Shown piece by piece: positions 25,639 through 34,533 of a DNA stretch of 35,122 nucleotides (position 1 is the first letter of the stretch; every line of letters begins with the position of its first letter). Source of the stretch: Actinokineospora pegani (GTDB taxonomy: Bacteria; Actinomycetota; Actinomycetes; Mycobacteriales; Pseudonocardiaceae). The notes beneath the pieces were generated by a model that saw only the letters and a program-made list of their open reading frames with translations, was not told where the DNA came from and ran no database searches. The position numbers and the translations under genes are program-made. The DNA is taken from contig NZ_WHOL01000112.1 in the NCBI RefSeq assembly GCF_009745975.1, positions 1 to 35,122 of the forward strand. Direction: 5' to 3'.

Positions 25639-27294
25639 GTGGGCCACGTAGAGGTGCAGAGGGTGACGCACGTCCTGCCGGACGGGCGCGTGCTGCTCGA
25701 CGACGTCTCGTTCCGGGTGGGGGAGGGGGCCAAGGCGGCGCTGATCGGCCCCAACGGGGCGGGGAAGTCCACGTTGCTGCGGGTGATCGCCAAGGACCAG
25801 GAGCCGACCGAGGGGGTCGTGACCCAGTCCGGCGGGCTCGGGGTGATGCGCCAGTTCATCGGCCACACCCGCGACGACTCCACGGTCCGCGACCTGCTTG
25901 TCTCGCTCGCGCCGCCGCGGCTGGCCTTGGCCGCCGACCGGTTGGACGAGGCGGAGAACGCCCTCATCGAGCGCGACGACGAGGCCGCCCAGTTGGTCTA
26001 CGCCGAGGCGATCGCCGAGTACGCCGACGCGGGCGGGTACGAGGCCGAGGTGTTGTGGGACCGCTGCTGCACCTCGGCCGTGGGGGTGTCGTTCGACCTG
26101 CTGCGCTTCCGCGAGCTGCGCCACCTGTCCGGCGGGCAGCAGAAGCGGCTGGCCCTGGAGTACCTGCTGCGCGGGCCGGACGCGGTGCTGCTGCTCGACG
26201 AGCCGGACAACTACCTCGACGTGCCGGGCAAGGAGTGGCTCGAGCGGCAGATCGTCGAGTCCCCCAAGACCGTCCTGTTCGTGACCCACGACCGGGAGCT
26301 GTTGCACCGCAGCGCCAACCGCGTCATCACCGTCGAACTCGGCGCCGCGGGCAACCGCGTCTGGGTGCACGGCGGCGGCTTCGCCAGCTACGACAAGGCC
26401 CGCGCCGACCGCGTGGACCGGCTCGACGAGCTGCGCAGGCGCTGGGACGAGGACCGGGCCAAGCTGGTGCGGTTGGTCAACGAGCTCAAGCAGAAGGCGA
26501 CTTACAACGACGGCATGTCCGCCCGCTACCACGCCGCCCAGACCCGGCTGCGCAAGTTCGAGGAGGCCGGCCCACCGGAGGCCGTGCCGCGCGAGCAGCG
26601 GGTCCGGGTCACCCTGCGCGGCGGGCGCACCGGCAAGCGGGCCGTGGTCTGCGAGGCACTGGCCCTCGACGGCCTGACCAAGCCGTTCTCCACCGAGATC
26701 TTCTACGGCGAGCGGGTCGCCGTCCTCGGCGCGAACGGCACCGGCAAGTCCCACTTCCTGCGCCTGCTCGCCCGCGGCGGCACCGACACCCAGCAGGACG
26801 CGTTCGAGCAGAGCGCGCTCACCGCCGTCGCCCACTCCGGCACCGCCAAGCTGGGCGCGCGCGTGGTGCCGGGCATGTTCGCCCAGACCCACGAGCACCC
26901 GGAGTTCCACGGCCACACCCTGCTCGAGCTGCTGATGACCGGCGGCGCCCGCAGACCGGGCATGCCCAGGGAGGACGCCAGCCGCGCACTGGCCCGCTAC
27001 GACATCGCCACGGCGGCCGAGCGCCCGTTCGACACGCTGTCCGGCGGTCAACAGGCCCGGTTCCAGATCCTGCTGCTGGAACTGGAGGGCTCGACCCTGC
27101 TGTTGCTCGACGAGCCCACCGACAACCTCGACCTGGTCTCCGCCGACGTGCTGCAATCAGGCCTCGACGCCTACGACGGCACCGTGGTCGCGGCGACGCA
27201 CGACCGGTGGTTCGGCCGCTCGTTCGACCGGTACCTGGTGTTCGGCAAGGACGGCGCCGTCGTGGAGTCCGACGAGCCGGTCTGGCGGGAGTGA
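25639..27294 (+). CDS. ABC-F family ATP-binding protein
   Basis: A 551-residue soluble protein with two ATPase domains. Walker A sites are GPNGAGKST (37-45) and GANGTGKS (364-371), signatures LSGGQQKR (163-170) and LSGGQQAR (467-474), and Walker B LLLDEPDNYLD and LLLLDEPTDNLD. The linker between them (about 255-325) is the charged helical region that reaches the ribosomal P site in this family. Members act as translation factors or protect ribosomes from antibiotics; which of these applies here is unknown. GTG 25639 has GGAGG 8 bases upstream. It is followed by a G-rich gap and the converging metal ATPase gene. Confidence 0.9.
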   Translation: MGHVEVQRVTHVLPDGRVLLDDVSFRVGEGAKAALIGPNGAGKSTLLRVIAKDQEPTEGVVTQSGGLGVMRQFIGHTRDDSTVRDLLVSLAPPRLALAADRLDEAENALIERDDEAAQLVYAEAIAEYADAGGYEAEVLWDRCCTSAVGVSFDLLRFRELRHLSGGQQKRLALEYLLRGPDAVLLLDEPDNYLDVPGKEWLERQIVESPKTVLFVTHDRELLHRSANRVITVELGAAGNRVWVHGGGFASYDKARADRVDRLDELRRRWDEDRAKLVRLVNELKQKATYNDGMSARYHAAQTRLRKFEEAGPPEAVPREQRVRVTLRGGRTGKRAVVCEALALDGLTKPFSTEIFYGERVAVLGANGTGKSHFLRLLARGGTDTQQDAFEQSALTAVAHSGTAKLGARVVPGMFAQTHEHPEFHGHTLLELLMTGGARRPGMPREDASRALARYDIATAAERPFDTLSGGQQARFQILLLELEGSTLLLLDEPTDNLDLVSADVLQSGLDAYDGTVVAATHDRWFGRSFDRYLVFGKDGAVVESDEPVWRE

Positions 27295-27323
27295 CCTCGG
27301 GCCGGTCGACCCCCTCGGGGGAG

Positions 27324-27332
27324 TTGTCCACA
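27324..27332 (+). other. Single DnaA-box-like 9-mer
   Basis: TTGTCCACA matches the actinobacterial DnaA-box consensus exactly. It is alone, not part of an origin cluster, and lies 30 bases after the ABC-F stop. A chance match is possible. Confidence 0.35.
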
Positions 27333-27438
27333 GGCATGATCCACTTCGGGGTCCCGATCGGGTCAAGCCGGTAGGATGGGCTGAGGGGCGCCCCCGGTGG
27401 TGTGGTGGGGTTTGGGGACGCGCGCGGGGATCGGCCGC

Positions 27439-27462
27439 GGGTGCGGGTGGGGTGGGGTGGGG
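27439..27462 (+). other. G-quadruplex-type tract beside the metal ATPase stop
   Basis: Five runs of three or four G are separated by TGC, T, T and T. This fits the G3+N1-7 quadruplex rule with very short loops, and ends three bases before the converging ATPase stop at 27465. Further upstream, a palindrome GGGGCGCCCC and a TAGGAT (27372-27377) are visible. No gene is seen in 27295-27464. Confidence 0.6.
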
Positions 27463-27464
27463 TG

Positions 27465-29369
27465 TCACCCCCGGGGCCAGGCGGCTGAGCGCAGGAGGCG
27501 GAGTCCGTTCAGGCCGACGAGGACGGTGGAGCTCTCATGGCCTGCCACGCCCAGGGGGAGCGGCAGCGACCCGGTGAGGTCCCAGGCGACCAGCACCACG
27601 ATGAACACCCCGGCGATCACCAGGTTCGCCGCGACCACCCGGCGGGCCCGCCGCGCCAGCGCCAGCACGGCGGGCACCGTCGTCAGGTCGTCGCGGGTGA
27701 TCACCGCGTCGGCGGTGTCCAGGGTCAGGTCGGAACCCGCCCGGCCCAGGGCCACGCCGACGTGTGCGGCGGCCAGCGCGGGTGCGTCGTTCACGCCGTC
27801 GCCGACCACGACCACGCGGTGTCCGGCGGCCTCCATGGCGCGCACGGCCTCGACCTTGTCCTCCGGCAGCAGGCCCGCCCGCACGTCGGTGATGCCGACC
27901 TCGGCCGCCAGCCGCGCGGCCGCCCTGGGGTTGTCGCCGGTCAGCAGCACGGGGGGCGCGCCGGTCAGCTCGGTCAGCCGCCGGACCGCGTCCGCCGCGC
28001 CGGGGCGCACCCGGTCGGTCAGGCCGAGGACGCCCGCCACACCGCCGTCGACCCGCACCACGACGGCGGTGTGGCCCTCGGCCTCCAGCTCCGCCACCCC
28101 GGCGACCTCGCCCTCCGGGCGTCCCACCGCCACGACCCGGTCGCCCACCCGGGCCGTCACGCCCCGGCCCGGCCGCGCCCGGAAGTCCACAGCGGACTCC
28201 ACCGGCGCCCCGGCCGCGGCGACGACCGCGCGGGCCAGCGGGTGCTCGGACCCGGCCTCGGCGGCGGCGGCGAGCGCGAGCACCTCCCGCTCGTCCCAGC
28301 CCGGCGCGGGCACCACGCGCGCGACCACGGGCGTGCCCTCGGTCAGCGTGCCGGTCTTGTCGAACGCCACCCGCGTCGCTGTGCCCAGCCGTTCCAGCAC
28401 CACGGCCGACTTGACCAGCACGCCGTGCCTGCCCGCCGTCGCGATCGACGACAGCAGCGGCGGCATCGTCGCCAGGACCACCGCGCACGGCGATGCCACG
28501 ATCATGAACGTCATCGCCCGCAGCAGGGTCGGCTCGAACGCGGCCCCGAACAGCAGGGGGACGGCGAACAGCGCCACCGTCACCGCGACCATGCCCACGG
28601 AGTAGCGCTGCTCGACCTTCTCGATGAACCGCTGCGTCCTGGCCTTGGTCGCGCTCGCCCGCCCGACCATCGCCACGATCCGCGCGATCACCGTGTCCGC
28701 CGCGGGCCGGGTCAGCCGCACCCGCAGCACCCCGGTGCCGTTGAGCGTGCCCGCGAACACCTCGTCGCCCGCCGCCTTGTCCACCGGCAGCGGCTCGCCG
28801 GTGATCGTGGCCTGGTCGACCTCGCTGGCGCCCTCGACCACGAGGCCGTCGCCGCCGATCCGCTCGCCGGGGCGCACCACGAGCACGTCGTCCACCCGCA
28901 GGTCCGCCACGGCCACGGTCTCCTCGCCGCCGTCGGTCAGCCGGGTCGCGGTGTCCGGCGCGAGGTCGAGCAGCCCGCGCACGGAGTCCTCGGTGCGCTT
29001 GGCCGCCAGCGCCTCCAGCGCCCCGGAGGTCGCGAAGATGACGATGAGCAGCGCCCCGTCGAACACCTGCCCGATCGCCGCCGCGCCGATCGCCGCCGCC
29101 ACCATCAGCAGGTCGACGTCCAGCGACCGACCGGTGAGGGCGCGCAGCCCGGACAGCCCCGGCTCCCACCCGCCCGCCGCGTAACAGGCCAGGTAGAGCG
29201 CCCACCACAGAGCGGGCGGGGCGCCTGCGAGCTGCGCGGCGATCCCACAGGCGAACAGCCCCGTCGCGATCACCGCCCAGCGCACTTCCGGCAGCGACCA
29301 CGCTGAGGTCCGTCGCCGGGCGGTCAGTTGCGCACGGGCTGGTGCGTCGGTGAGCGTCACGAGAGGCAT
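27465..29369 (-). CDS. P1B-type heavy-metal ATPase (Co/Ni/Fe/Zn exporter, P1B-4-like)
   Basis: A 634-residue membrane pump. Visible motifs are TGEP (190-193), the transmembrane metal triad SPC (293-295), the phosphorylation site DKTGT (337-341), HP (376-377), TGDN (477-480) and GDGVNDAP (523-530). HESST (611-615) near the C-terminus resembles the HEG[GS]T motif of P1B-4 pumps. There is no N-terminal metal-binding domain, as in that group, and the helix count is low (about 6). ATG 29369 is the first start; a GTG at 29360 sits 7 bases after a -10-like TAAGAT and may be the real, leaderless start. It is divergent from an SmtB-type sensor. Confidence 0.9.
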   Translation of the reverse strand: MPLVTLTDAPARAQLTARRRTSAWSLPEVRWAVIATGLFACGIAAQLAGAPPALWWALYLACYAAGGWEPGLSGLRALTGRSLDVDLLMVAAAIGAAAIGQVFDGALLIVIFATSGALEALAAKRTEDSVRGLLDLAPDTATRLTDGGEETVAVADLRVDDVLVVRPGERIGGDGLVVEGASEVDQATITGEPLPVDKAAGDEVFAGTLNGTGVLRVRLTRPAADTVIARIVAMVGRASATKARTQRFIEKVEQRYSVGMVAVTVALFAVPLLFGAAFEPTLLRAMTFMIVASPCAVVLATMPPLLSSIATAGRHGVLVKSAVVLERLGTATRVAFDKTGTLTEGTPVVARVVPAPGWDEREVLALAAAAEAGSEHPLARAVVAAAGAPVESAVDFRARPGRGVTARVGDRVVAVGRPEGEVAGVAELEAEGHTAVVVRVDGGVAGVLGLTDRVRPGAADAVRRLTELTGAPPVLLTGDNPRAAARLAAEVGITDVRAGLLPEDKVEAVRAMEAAGHRVVVVGDGVNDAPALAAAHVGVALGRAGSDLTLDTADAVITRDDLTTVPAVLALARRARRVVAANLVIAGVFIVVLVAWDLTGSLPLPLGVAGHESSTVLVGLNGLRLLRSAAWPRG

Positions 29370-29371
29370 CT

Positions 29372-29393
29372 TATCTGCGCAGTCATGCAGATA
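29372..29393. promoter_or_regulatory. ArsR/SmtB-type operator between metal ATPase and sensor genes
   Basis: TATCTGC (29372-29378) and GCAGATA (29387-29393) are perfect inverted arms with an 8-base spacer. The site fills the gap between TTGCGT and TAAGAT (19 bases apart, minus strand), the likely ATPase promoter. Binding would repress the pump until metal releases the sensor. Confidence 0.7.
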
Positions 29394-29435
29394 CGCAATG
29401 AGCCGAATAGCTGAGCAGGCCGCTATGCTGCCCCC

Positions 29436-29771
29436 ATGCACTCCTCGCTGCCGGATTTCGACATGCCCAACGAGGAGCAGGTCCACCTGGCCGCCGAGAC
29501 GTTCCGCATGCTCGCCGACCCCACCCGGGTCAAGGTCCTGTGGGCGCTGCTCCAAGGCGAGTCCTCGGTCGCCTGCCTGGCCGAACTCGCGGGCGCCGCC
29601 CCCACCGCCGTCAGCCAGCACCTGGCCAAGCTCCGCCTCGCAGGCTTGGTGAAGGGCCGCCGAGAGGGCACGTTCGTCTACTACTCCGCCGCCGACGACC
29701 ACGTCCGCGGCCTGCTGAGCCAGGCGCTCTTCCACGTGGACCACTTCGAGGAGCAGGCCGAGCGGGCTTAA
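29436..29771 (+). CDS. ArsR/SmtB-family metal-sensing repressor
   Basis: A 111-residue winged-helix protein with ETFRMLADPTRVKVLWALLQ (21-40) and the recognition helix TAVSQHLAKLRLAGLV. In helix alpha-5 the residues D87, H89, H100 and H103 reproduce exactly the D-x-H-x10-H-x2-H zinc/cobalt site of CzrA and SmtB. It should dissociate from DNA when Zn, Co or Ni binds and so induce the divergent pump. ATG 29436 lies 6 bases after TATGCT (29424-29429), so the mRNA looks leaderless; no ribosome binding site is seen. The phosphotransferase gene starts 9 bases after its stop. Confidence 0.92.
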   Translation: MHSSLPDFDMPNEEQVHLAAETFRMLADPTRVKVLWALLQGESSVACLAELAGAAPTAVSQHLAKLRLAGLVKGRREGTFVYYSAADDHVRGLLSQALFHVDHFEEQAERA

Positions 29772-29780
29772 TCTTCGTAG

Positions 29781-30617
29781 GTGCTCAACACCCCGGCTGT
29801 GCTGGACCGCTGCGCCGCTGTCTTCGGGCCGTGCGTCCTGATCGCTGATCGGTCGACGCCGCAGCGGGAGGCGCTGACCCTCGAGGTCGAGGCAGGCGAC
29901 GGGGTGCGCTGGATCGCCAAGCAGGTGCGTCGGGACAAGAAGTACCGGGAGGAACTCACCGCCTACCGCGACTGGGTGCCCGCGCTCGGAGCTTCGGCAC
30001 CCGTCTTGCACTCCGCGCATGACGACCTCCGCCTGCTGTTGCTCACCCGGCTGCCTGGCGAAGTCGTCGAGGGCACGGCGGCCGAGCGCGACCCCGCCGT
30101 GCACCGTCGTGTCGGTGAGCTGACCCGGCTGCTGCACGACGCGGCGCCGCCGGTGCTCGACGAGGGGTTCTCGGTTCGGCTGCGGGAGAAGACGGCCCGG
30201 TACGCCCGCCGCGCGGCGGGCCTGCTCAGCGCCGCGGAGATCGGCTTCGTCACCGGTCGGGTCGCCGCGCTGACCGATGGGGCGGTGCCCGTCGTGCCGT
30301 GCCACGGGGACAACCTGCCGCGCAACTGGCTGCTGGGGCCGACGGGAGAGGTGCTGCTCATCGACTTCGGGCACGCCGACCGCGACCACCGGGCCAGCGA
30401 GGCGGTCAAGCTGTGGTTCCGGTACTGGCGCGCCGACAGCGGGCTGGCCGACGCGTTCTTCGACGGGTACGGCCTGTGGCCCGACGAGCTGGACCGCGCC
30501 GTGTTCACCGCCTGCGCCGCGCACACCAGCCTCTCGACCGTGGTGTGGGCCCGGGAGCACGACGACACCGGGTTCGAGGCCGAGGCGCGGGGCTGGCTCG
30601 ACGATCTCAGGCGGTGA
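29781..30617 (+). CDS. APH-like phosphotransferase family protein
   Basis: A 278-residue protein kinase-fold enzyme. The catalytic loop CHGDNLPRNWLL has D177 and N182, and the metal-binding IDFGHADRD has D195. WIAKQV (44-49) may hold the ATP-binding Lys. Aminoglycoside and macrolide phosphotransferases, choline kinase and fructosamine kinase share these motifs, so the substrate cannot be named. GTG 29781 lies 6 bases after TAATCT (29769-29774), which overlaps the sensor stop codon, so it may have its own leaderless promoter rather than being co-transcribed. Confidence 0.82.
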   Translation: MLNTPAVLDRCAAVFGPCVLIADRSTPQREALTLEVEAGDGVRWIAKQVRRDKKYREELTAYRDWVPALGASAPVLHSAHDDLRLLLLTRLPGEVVEGTAAERDPAVHRRVGELTRLLHDAAPPVLDEGFSVRLREKTARYARRAAGLLSAAEIGFVTGRVAALTDGAVPVVPCHGDNLPRNWLLGPTGEVLLIDFGHADRDHRASEAVKLWFRYWRADSGLADAFFDGYGLWPDELDRAVFTACAAHTSLSTVVWAREHDDTGFEAEARGWLDDLRR

Positions 30618-30678
30618 ACACGGTGACTCCAGGTCGCACCCGTGGTGGCGGACACCCCGGCACCGCTATCGTCCGAGC

Positions 30679-31059
30679 GTGATCGGCACCCTCGAATGCA
30701 CCGTGCTGGACTGCCCCGGACCCCGCCGTCTGGCCGCCTTCTACCAAGCCCTCCTCGGCGGTGAGGTCGACCGCCCCGATCCCCGCTGGACCGTGTCCGA
30801 CACCTGGGCCACCCTCCACGTGCCCACCGGACCCGTCCTCTGCTTCCAGGCCGTGGCCGATCACCGCCCCCCGCGCTGGCCCGACCCGGCCCACCCCCAG
30901 CAAGCCCACCTCGACATCGCCGTCCCCGCCCTGGAGGCGGCCCACCTCGAAGTCCTCGCCCTCGGCGCCACCGCCCTCGACGTGGGCGCCGACACCCGCC
31001 CCTGGCGCGTCTACGCCGACCCGGCGGGCCACCCCTTCTGCCTGGTCGGCCCCGCCTGA
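30679..31059 (+). CDS. VOC-family (glyoxalase-like) protein
   Basis: A 126-residue single-domain protein with the Glyoxalase_6 pattern: TVLDCPGPRRLAAFYQALLG, a central HLDIAVPALEAAHLEVLALG with the conserved H, and the end PAGHPFCLVGPA. Dimers of such domains bind metals or small molecules, for example in bleomycin-type resistance; nothing points to a specific ligand. GTG 30679 lies 6 bases after TATCGT (30667-30672), again a leaderless arrangement. It ends 4 bases before the converging nucleotidyltransferase gene. Confidence 0.82.
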   Translation: MIGTLECTVLDCPGPRRLAAFYQALLGGEVDRPDPRWTVSDTWATLHVPTGPVLCFQAVADHRPPRWPDPAHPQQAHLDIAVPALEAAHLEVLALGATALDVGADTRPWRVYADPAGHPFCLVGPA

Positions 31060-31063
31060 GCGG

Positions 31064-31801
31064 TCAGGGTGTCGAGCGGGCCAGCTCACGCAGTGGATCG
31101 GTGAGCCGCCCAGCCAGTTCCGGGTCCGCAAGCCCGATCTCGGACACCAGCGCCTCAACCGCCGCGGTGAACGCCCGAGCCAACTCCGCCTGGTCCAGCG
31201 ACACGGGCAGCGCGCGACCCACGACCTGCCGCACCTCGGTCGGCAGGTCGTCGGTGCCCCGCCCCTGCCACGCCGTGAGACCGAACCGCAGGCACGCCAA
31301 CGACAGCACCCGCTCCCGCACCCCCGCGATCATGTGCTCGGCCTGCCAGAGCCTGCCACGCGCCAGGCTCGACCGCGCGTGCGCGGCGTGCAGCCACGCC
31401 CACCCGATGACCGTCCCAGCCTGGGGCGGCACCGTCCGGGCGATCTCGCGGGCGTCCCCGAACACCACCTCGAAGTCCGGCCCCGTGGCCCCGAACCGCT
31501 CGGCGGGGTAGAACGCGATGTCCACCTGCAGCGTGTCGGCGAACAGGAAGACCCGGAACAAGACCCCCGCCGGCACGTCGTGATGCGCCACGGCGCCCCG
31601 CGAGCGCAGCCGGGCCGTCCAGTCCGCCACCACGGCGTCGACATCGCCCTCGATCGCCAACGCCAGGTCGATGTCGGACCACCGGTCCCCGCGGTCGAAC
31701 GCGGTGGACCCCGCCTTCCCGACCGCCACCACGCGCGCGTCCGCCCGCGCCTCGGCGACCAACTCCCGCACCAACTGCGACCGGCCCTCGACAGTGAACA
31801 C
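31064..31801 (-). CDS. Nucleotidyltransferase-domain protein (aminoglycoside adenylyltransferase-like)
   Basis: A 245-residue protein. The polymerase-beta-type core is visible as GS (31-32) followed by D43 and D45 (GSTAFDRGDRWSDIDLALA) and a third acid D94 (LQVDIAFY). The C-terminal half is helical (WLHAAHARSSLARGRLWQAE) like the substrate-binding bundle of streptomycin/lincosamide-type transferases. Its substrate is unknown. GTG 31801 has GGAGG 6 bases upstream. It follows the MFS gene on the same strand by 19 bases, so the two are likely co-transcribed, which could hint at a combined modify-and-export role. Confidence 0.82.
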   Translation of the reverse strand: MFTVEGRSQLVRELVAEARADARVVAVGKAGSTAFDRGDRWSDIDLALAIEGDVDAVVADWTARLRSRGAVAHHDVPAGVLFRVFLFADTLQVDIAFYPAERFGATGPDFEVVFGDAREIARTVPPQAGTVIGWAWLHAAHARSSLARGRLWQAEHMIAGVRERVLSLACLRFGLTAWQGRGTDDLPTEVRQVVGRALPVSLDQAELARAFTAAVEALVSEIGLADPELAGRLTDPLRELARSTP

Positions 31802-31820
31802 GCCCTACCTCCAGGACAAC

Positions 31821-33041
31821 TCAGCCGACACGCCGCATGCCTACCAGCACGACCGGCACGAGCGCCAACGCCAGCACCCCGCTTCCCAGTGCCAGCACGG
31901 TGAAACTGCTCCCCGCCACCACGAACCCCGACGACAGCCCACCGGCCGCGCCGCTGATCGCGATAGTCACGTCCACCGAGCCCTGCGCCTTGGCCCGCAC
32001 GGCCAGCGGCACGGTGCTGGTGATGATCGCCGTGCCCGACACCAGCCCCAGGTTGTACCCCAGCCCGAGCAGCCCCAGCGCCACGGTGACCAGCCACACC
32101 GACGACGGGGGCGCGACCGCCGCGACCACCCCCGCCAGCAGGAGCACGAGGCCTGCCGAGACCGCGACCGGGTGCGGGCCGCAGCGGTCCACCAGCCTGC
32201 CGCTGAGCGGGGACGGGAGGTACATGGCCGCGATGTGGACAGCGATGACCAGGCCGGAGGCGGCGGTGCTGTGCCCGTGGTCGTGCAGGTGGATCGGGGT
32301 CATGGTCATGATCGCGACCATGACCACCTGGGTCAGCCCCATCACCACCGCGCCCAGCGCCATCCCCGCCCGGTGCCCGCCCGAGTCCGCCCCGGTGTCC
32401 CCGGGGTCGGCGTGGGCCGCCACCTCCTTGGCCAGCAGGAGCGGGTCAGGACGCAGGAAGACCACCAGCACCAGCGCGGCGATGGCGTAGGCCACCCCGG
32501 ACAGCAGGAACGGGCCCGCCAGGCGCGGGATGCCCAGCGCGTCGGCCAGGTTCCCGGTCGGCTCGGCCAGGGTGGGCCCCAGCACCCCACCCAGCGTCAT
32601 CGTCACCAGCACCCGTGAGACCGCCCGGCCCCCGTGCCCCGGCTCGGCGAGGTCGGCCCCCGCGTACCGGGCCTGCAGGTTCGTGGCCGTCGCGGCGCCG
32701 TAGGCCATGAGGGAGACGACCAGCAGGACCACGCTGCCGGTCACCGCCGCCACGACCACCCCCGCGCTGCCGAGCGTCCCGGTCGCGTACCCCGCGGCCA
32801 ACCCCGGCCGCCGCCCCCGCGCGTTCGACAGCCGCCCCACCCCGGCGGCCGCGACCGCGGCCCCCGCCGTGAACAGCGCGCTCGGCAACCCGGACAGCCC
32901 CGTCGACCCCAGCAGGTCCTGCGCCAACAGCGCGCCGACGGTGATGCCCGCCCCCAACCCGAGCCCGCTGAACACCTGGGAGACCACCAGGACGGACAGG
33001 GTCCGCCGCTGCGCGGCCCGCACATCGACCGTGCTGGTCAC
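31821..33041 (-). CDS. MFS transporter
   Basis: A 406-residue membrane protein with about 12 hydrophobic helices. It starts VTSTVDVRAAQRRTLSVLVV and has the loop 2-3 motif GRLSNARGRRPGLAAGY and the loop 8-9 counterpart SGRLVDRCGPHPVAVSAGL. The cytoplasmic mid-loop carries acidic and glycine residues (HADPGDTGADSGGHRAG). A histidine-rich external stretch (PIHLHDHGHSTA) lies between helices 7 and 8 and could bind metal. GTG 33041 follows CGGAG. It precedes the nucleotidyltransferase gene on the same strand. The cargo is unknown. Confidence 0.88.
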   Translation of the reverse strand: MTSTVDVRAAQRRTLSVLVVSQVFSGLGLGAGITVGALLAQDLLGSTGLSGLPSALFTAGAAVAAAGVGRLSNARGRRPGLAAGYATGTLGSAGVVVAAVTGSVVLLVVSLMAYGAATATNLQARYAGADLAEPGHGGRAVSRVLVTMTLGGVLGPTLAEPTGNLADALGIPRLAGPFLLSGVAYAIAALVLVVFLRPDPLLLAKEVAAHADPGDTGADSGGHRAGMALGAVVMGLTQVVMVAIMTMTPIHLHDHGHSTAASGLVIAVHIAAMYLPSPLSGRLVDRCGPHPVAVSAGLVLLLAGVVAAVAPPSSVWLVTVALGLLGLGYNLGLVSGTAIITSTVPLAVRAKAQGSVDVTIAISGAAGGLSSGFVVAGSSFTVLALGSGVLALALVPVVLVGMRRVG

Positions 33042-33111
33042 AGAACTCCGATCGCCGACGACTGGCGCTCATGCAATCCACCCGAACCGCCGCCCGTCAA
33101 CCGCCGATCAG

Positions 33112-33161
33112 CAGGCCCGCACCCGCACCCGTGGCGCGGTGGGGGAGTCCACGCGGGCCTG
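33112..33161 (-). terminator. Inverted repeat downstream of the GT87-like gene
   Basis: CAGGCCCGC (33112-33120) is complementary to GCGGGCCTG (33153-33161), with a 32-base loop. It lies 15 bases after the stop of the glycosyltransferase gene on the minus strand, and so may end that transcript before the MFS promoter. Confidence 0.5.
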
Positions 33162-33175
33162 GCGGGCGACCACGG

Positions 33176-34381
33176 TCAGACCGCCGCCACCTCGGGGGCG
33201 CGGCGCCAGCCGCGCCAGAGCAGGGTCGCCGACCAGAAGGCCGCGATCACCAGGAGGAGGTTGCGCAGCAGCAGGATGGCGGTCCCCGGCGCCCATTCCG
33301 CCATGATGCGGTCGAAGTAGACCGGGTACTCCAAGGCGGTCAGCGGGACCGCGAGTGCCACCAGCGCCACCACCGGTCGTTGGGTGGTCCGCGCGGAGAC
33401 CAGGCACACGGCGCCGACACCCACCAGCCAGATCATGTACTGGGGGCTGATCACCCGGCTGGTCACCACGAACAGCAGCACCGCTGTCATCGCGGCGTCG
33501 GCCGCCGCCTCCGCGCCGACCGCGCCGACCCGCAGGCGCCACCAGCCCAGCCAGAGGGCCGCCAGCACGCTCGCGACCACGCTGGCCTGCGCCACCTCGG
33601 ACACCAACGGGCCGACGATCTCGAAGGAGCCGTAGCGGTACTCGATCTCTCCCGGGTAGCCGAACAGCCGGGCCGCCGCCAGGGCCGCGCCGCCCACCGA
33701 CTCGAACTCCAGGCCACGGTCGCTCTGGGCGGTGAGGAAGTCGAACGGGTTGTCCAGCACCAGCGCCAGCACACCGCACACCACGGCGACGGACCCCGCC
33801 GCCCACACCCAGGACCGCTTGCCCGCCCCCAGCAGCACCACGGCGGGCCACACCTTCACCGAGGCCCCGATCCCGGCGAGGACCCCGGCCCACCCCGGCC
33901 GCGACCGCAGCGCCACCAGCCCGAGCACGACCAGGCCGGTCACCACCACGTCGTAGCGGGTGAACGGCACCGTCAGCAGGCCCGGGATGGCCAACACCCA
34001 GAGCCACACGCCCGTCGTGGGCGCCCCGGCCCCGCGCGCGGCCCGCACCAGCGCCACGAACACCAGGCCGTCGACCAGCACCGCCGTGCCCACGAACGCG
34101 GGGACGTACCCGCCGAACGGCATGAGCCTCGGCAACAGCATCACCAGCGCCGCCCCCGGCGGGTACTGCCACGACACGTCGTCCACCGGGAAGGTGCCGT
34201 CGACGAGCTGGTCGTGCCACCGTTGGTAGTAGGTGACCTCGCGCCAGGCCACCTCGCCGATGCCGAACACGACCGCGACCAGCACCACCCGGCTGACCAG
34301 CCAGGCGACCCCCAACACGGTTGTCGATCCCACCCACGTGGGCACACGCACCCGGCGCTTCCGGTCCACTACCTCCGCCAC
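33176..34381 (-). CDS. GT87-like (GT-C fold) polyprenol-phosphate glycosyltransferase
   Basis: A 401-residue integral membrane protein with 9-11 predicted helices. The N-terminal loop after helix 1 holds the acidic residues usual for GT-C enzymes (FGIGEVAWREVTYYQRWHDQ) and then the diagnostic WQYPPGAALVMLLP. Mid-protein TRYDVVVTGL and SVKVWPAVVLLG also fit GT87 alpha-mannosyltransferases such as PimE. It would transfer a sugar from a polyprenyl phosphate on the outer face. GTG 34381 has no ribosome binding site. A TTAGCC 7 bases upstream may be a -10 box. The acceptor is unknown. Confidence 0.8.
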   Translation of the reverse strand: MAEVVDRKRRVRVPTWVGSTTVLGVAWLVSRVVLVAVVFGIGEVAWREVTYYQRWHDQLVDGTFPVDDVSWQYPPGAALVMLLPRLMPFGGYVPAFVGTAVLVDGLVFVALVRAARGAGAPTTGVWLWVLAIPGLLTVPFTRYDVVVTGLVVLGLVALRSRPGWAGVLAGIGASVKVWPAVVLLGAGKRSWVWAAGSVAVVCGVLALVLDNPFDFLTAQSDRGLEFESVGGAALAAARLFGYPGEIEYRYGSFEIVGPLVSEVAQASVVASVLAALWLGWWRLRVGAVGAEAAADAAMTAVLLFVVTSRVISPQYMIWLVGVGAVCLVSARTTQRPVVALVALAVPLTALEYPVYFDRIMAEWAPGTAILLLRNLLLVIAAFWSATLLWRGWRRAPEVAAV

Positions 34382-34533
34382 GACTTGAGGCTAACGGCCT
34401 CCCCCTCCCGTCCCGGAGCGAGGTCGCCCGCCCCGTCCGGCCGGACTTCGCGGTGCCCGGGCCTCTTTCGCGGGGCTGCCCGCGACCGTCCAGCTCGTTC
34501 CACACCACGCCCCGTAGAAGGCGCGGGCGGCCA

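Noticed and set aside
27537-29306. Long plus-strand frame opposite the metal ATPase
   Set aside because: Composition is that of a shadow frame, and the minus strand contains all P-type ATPase motifs.
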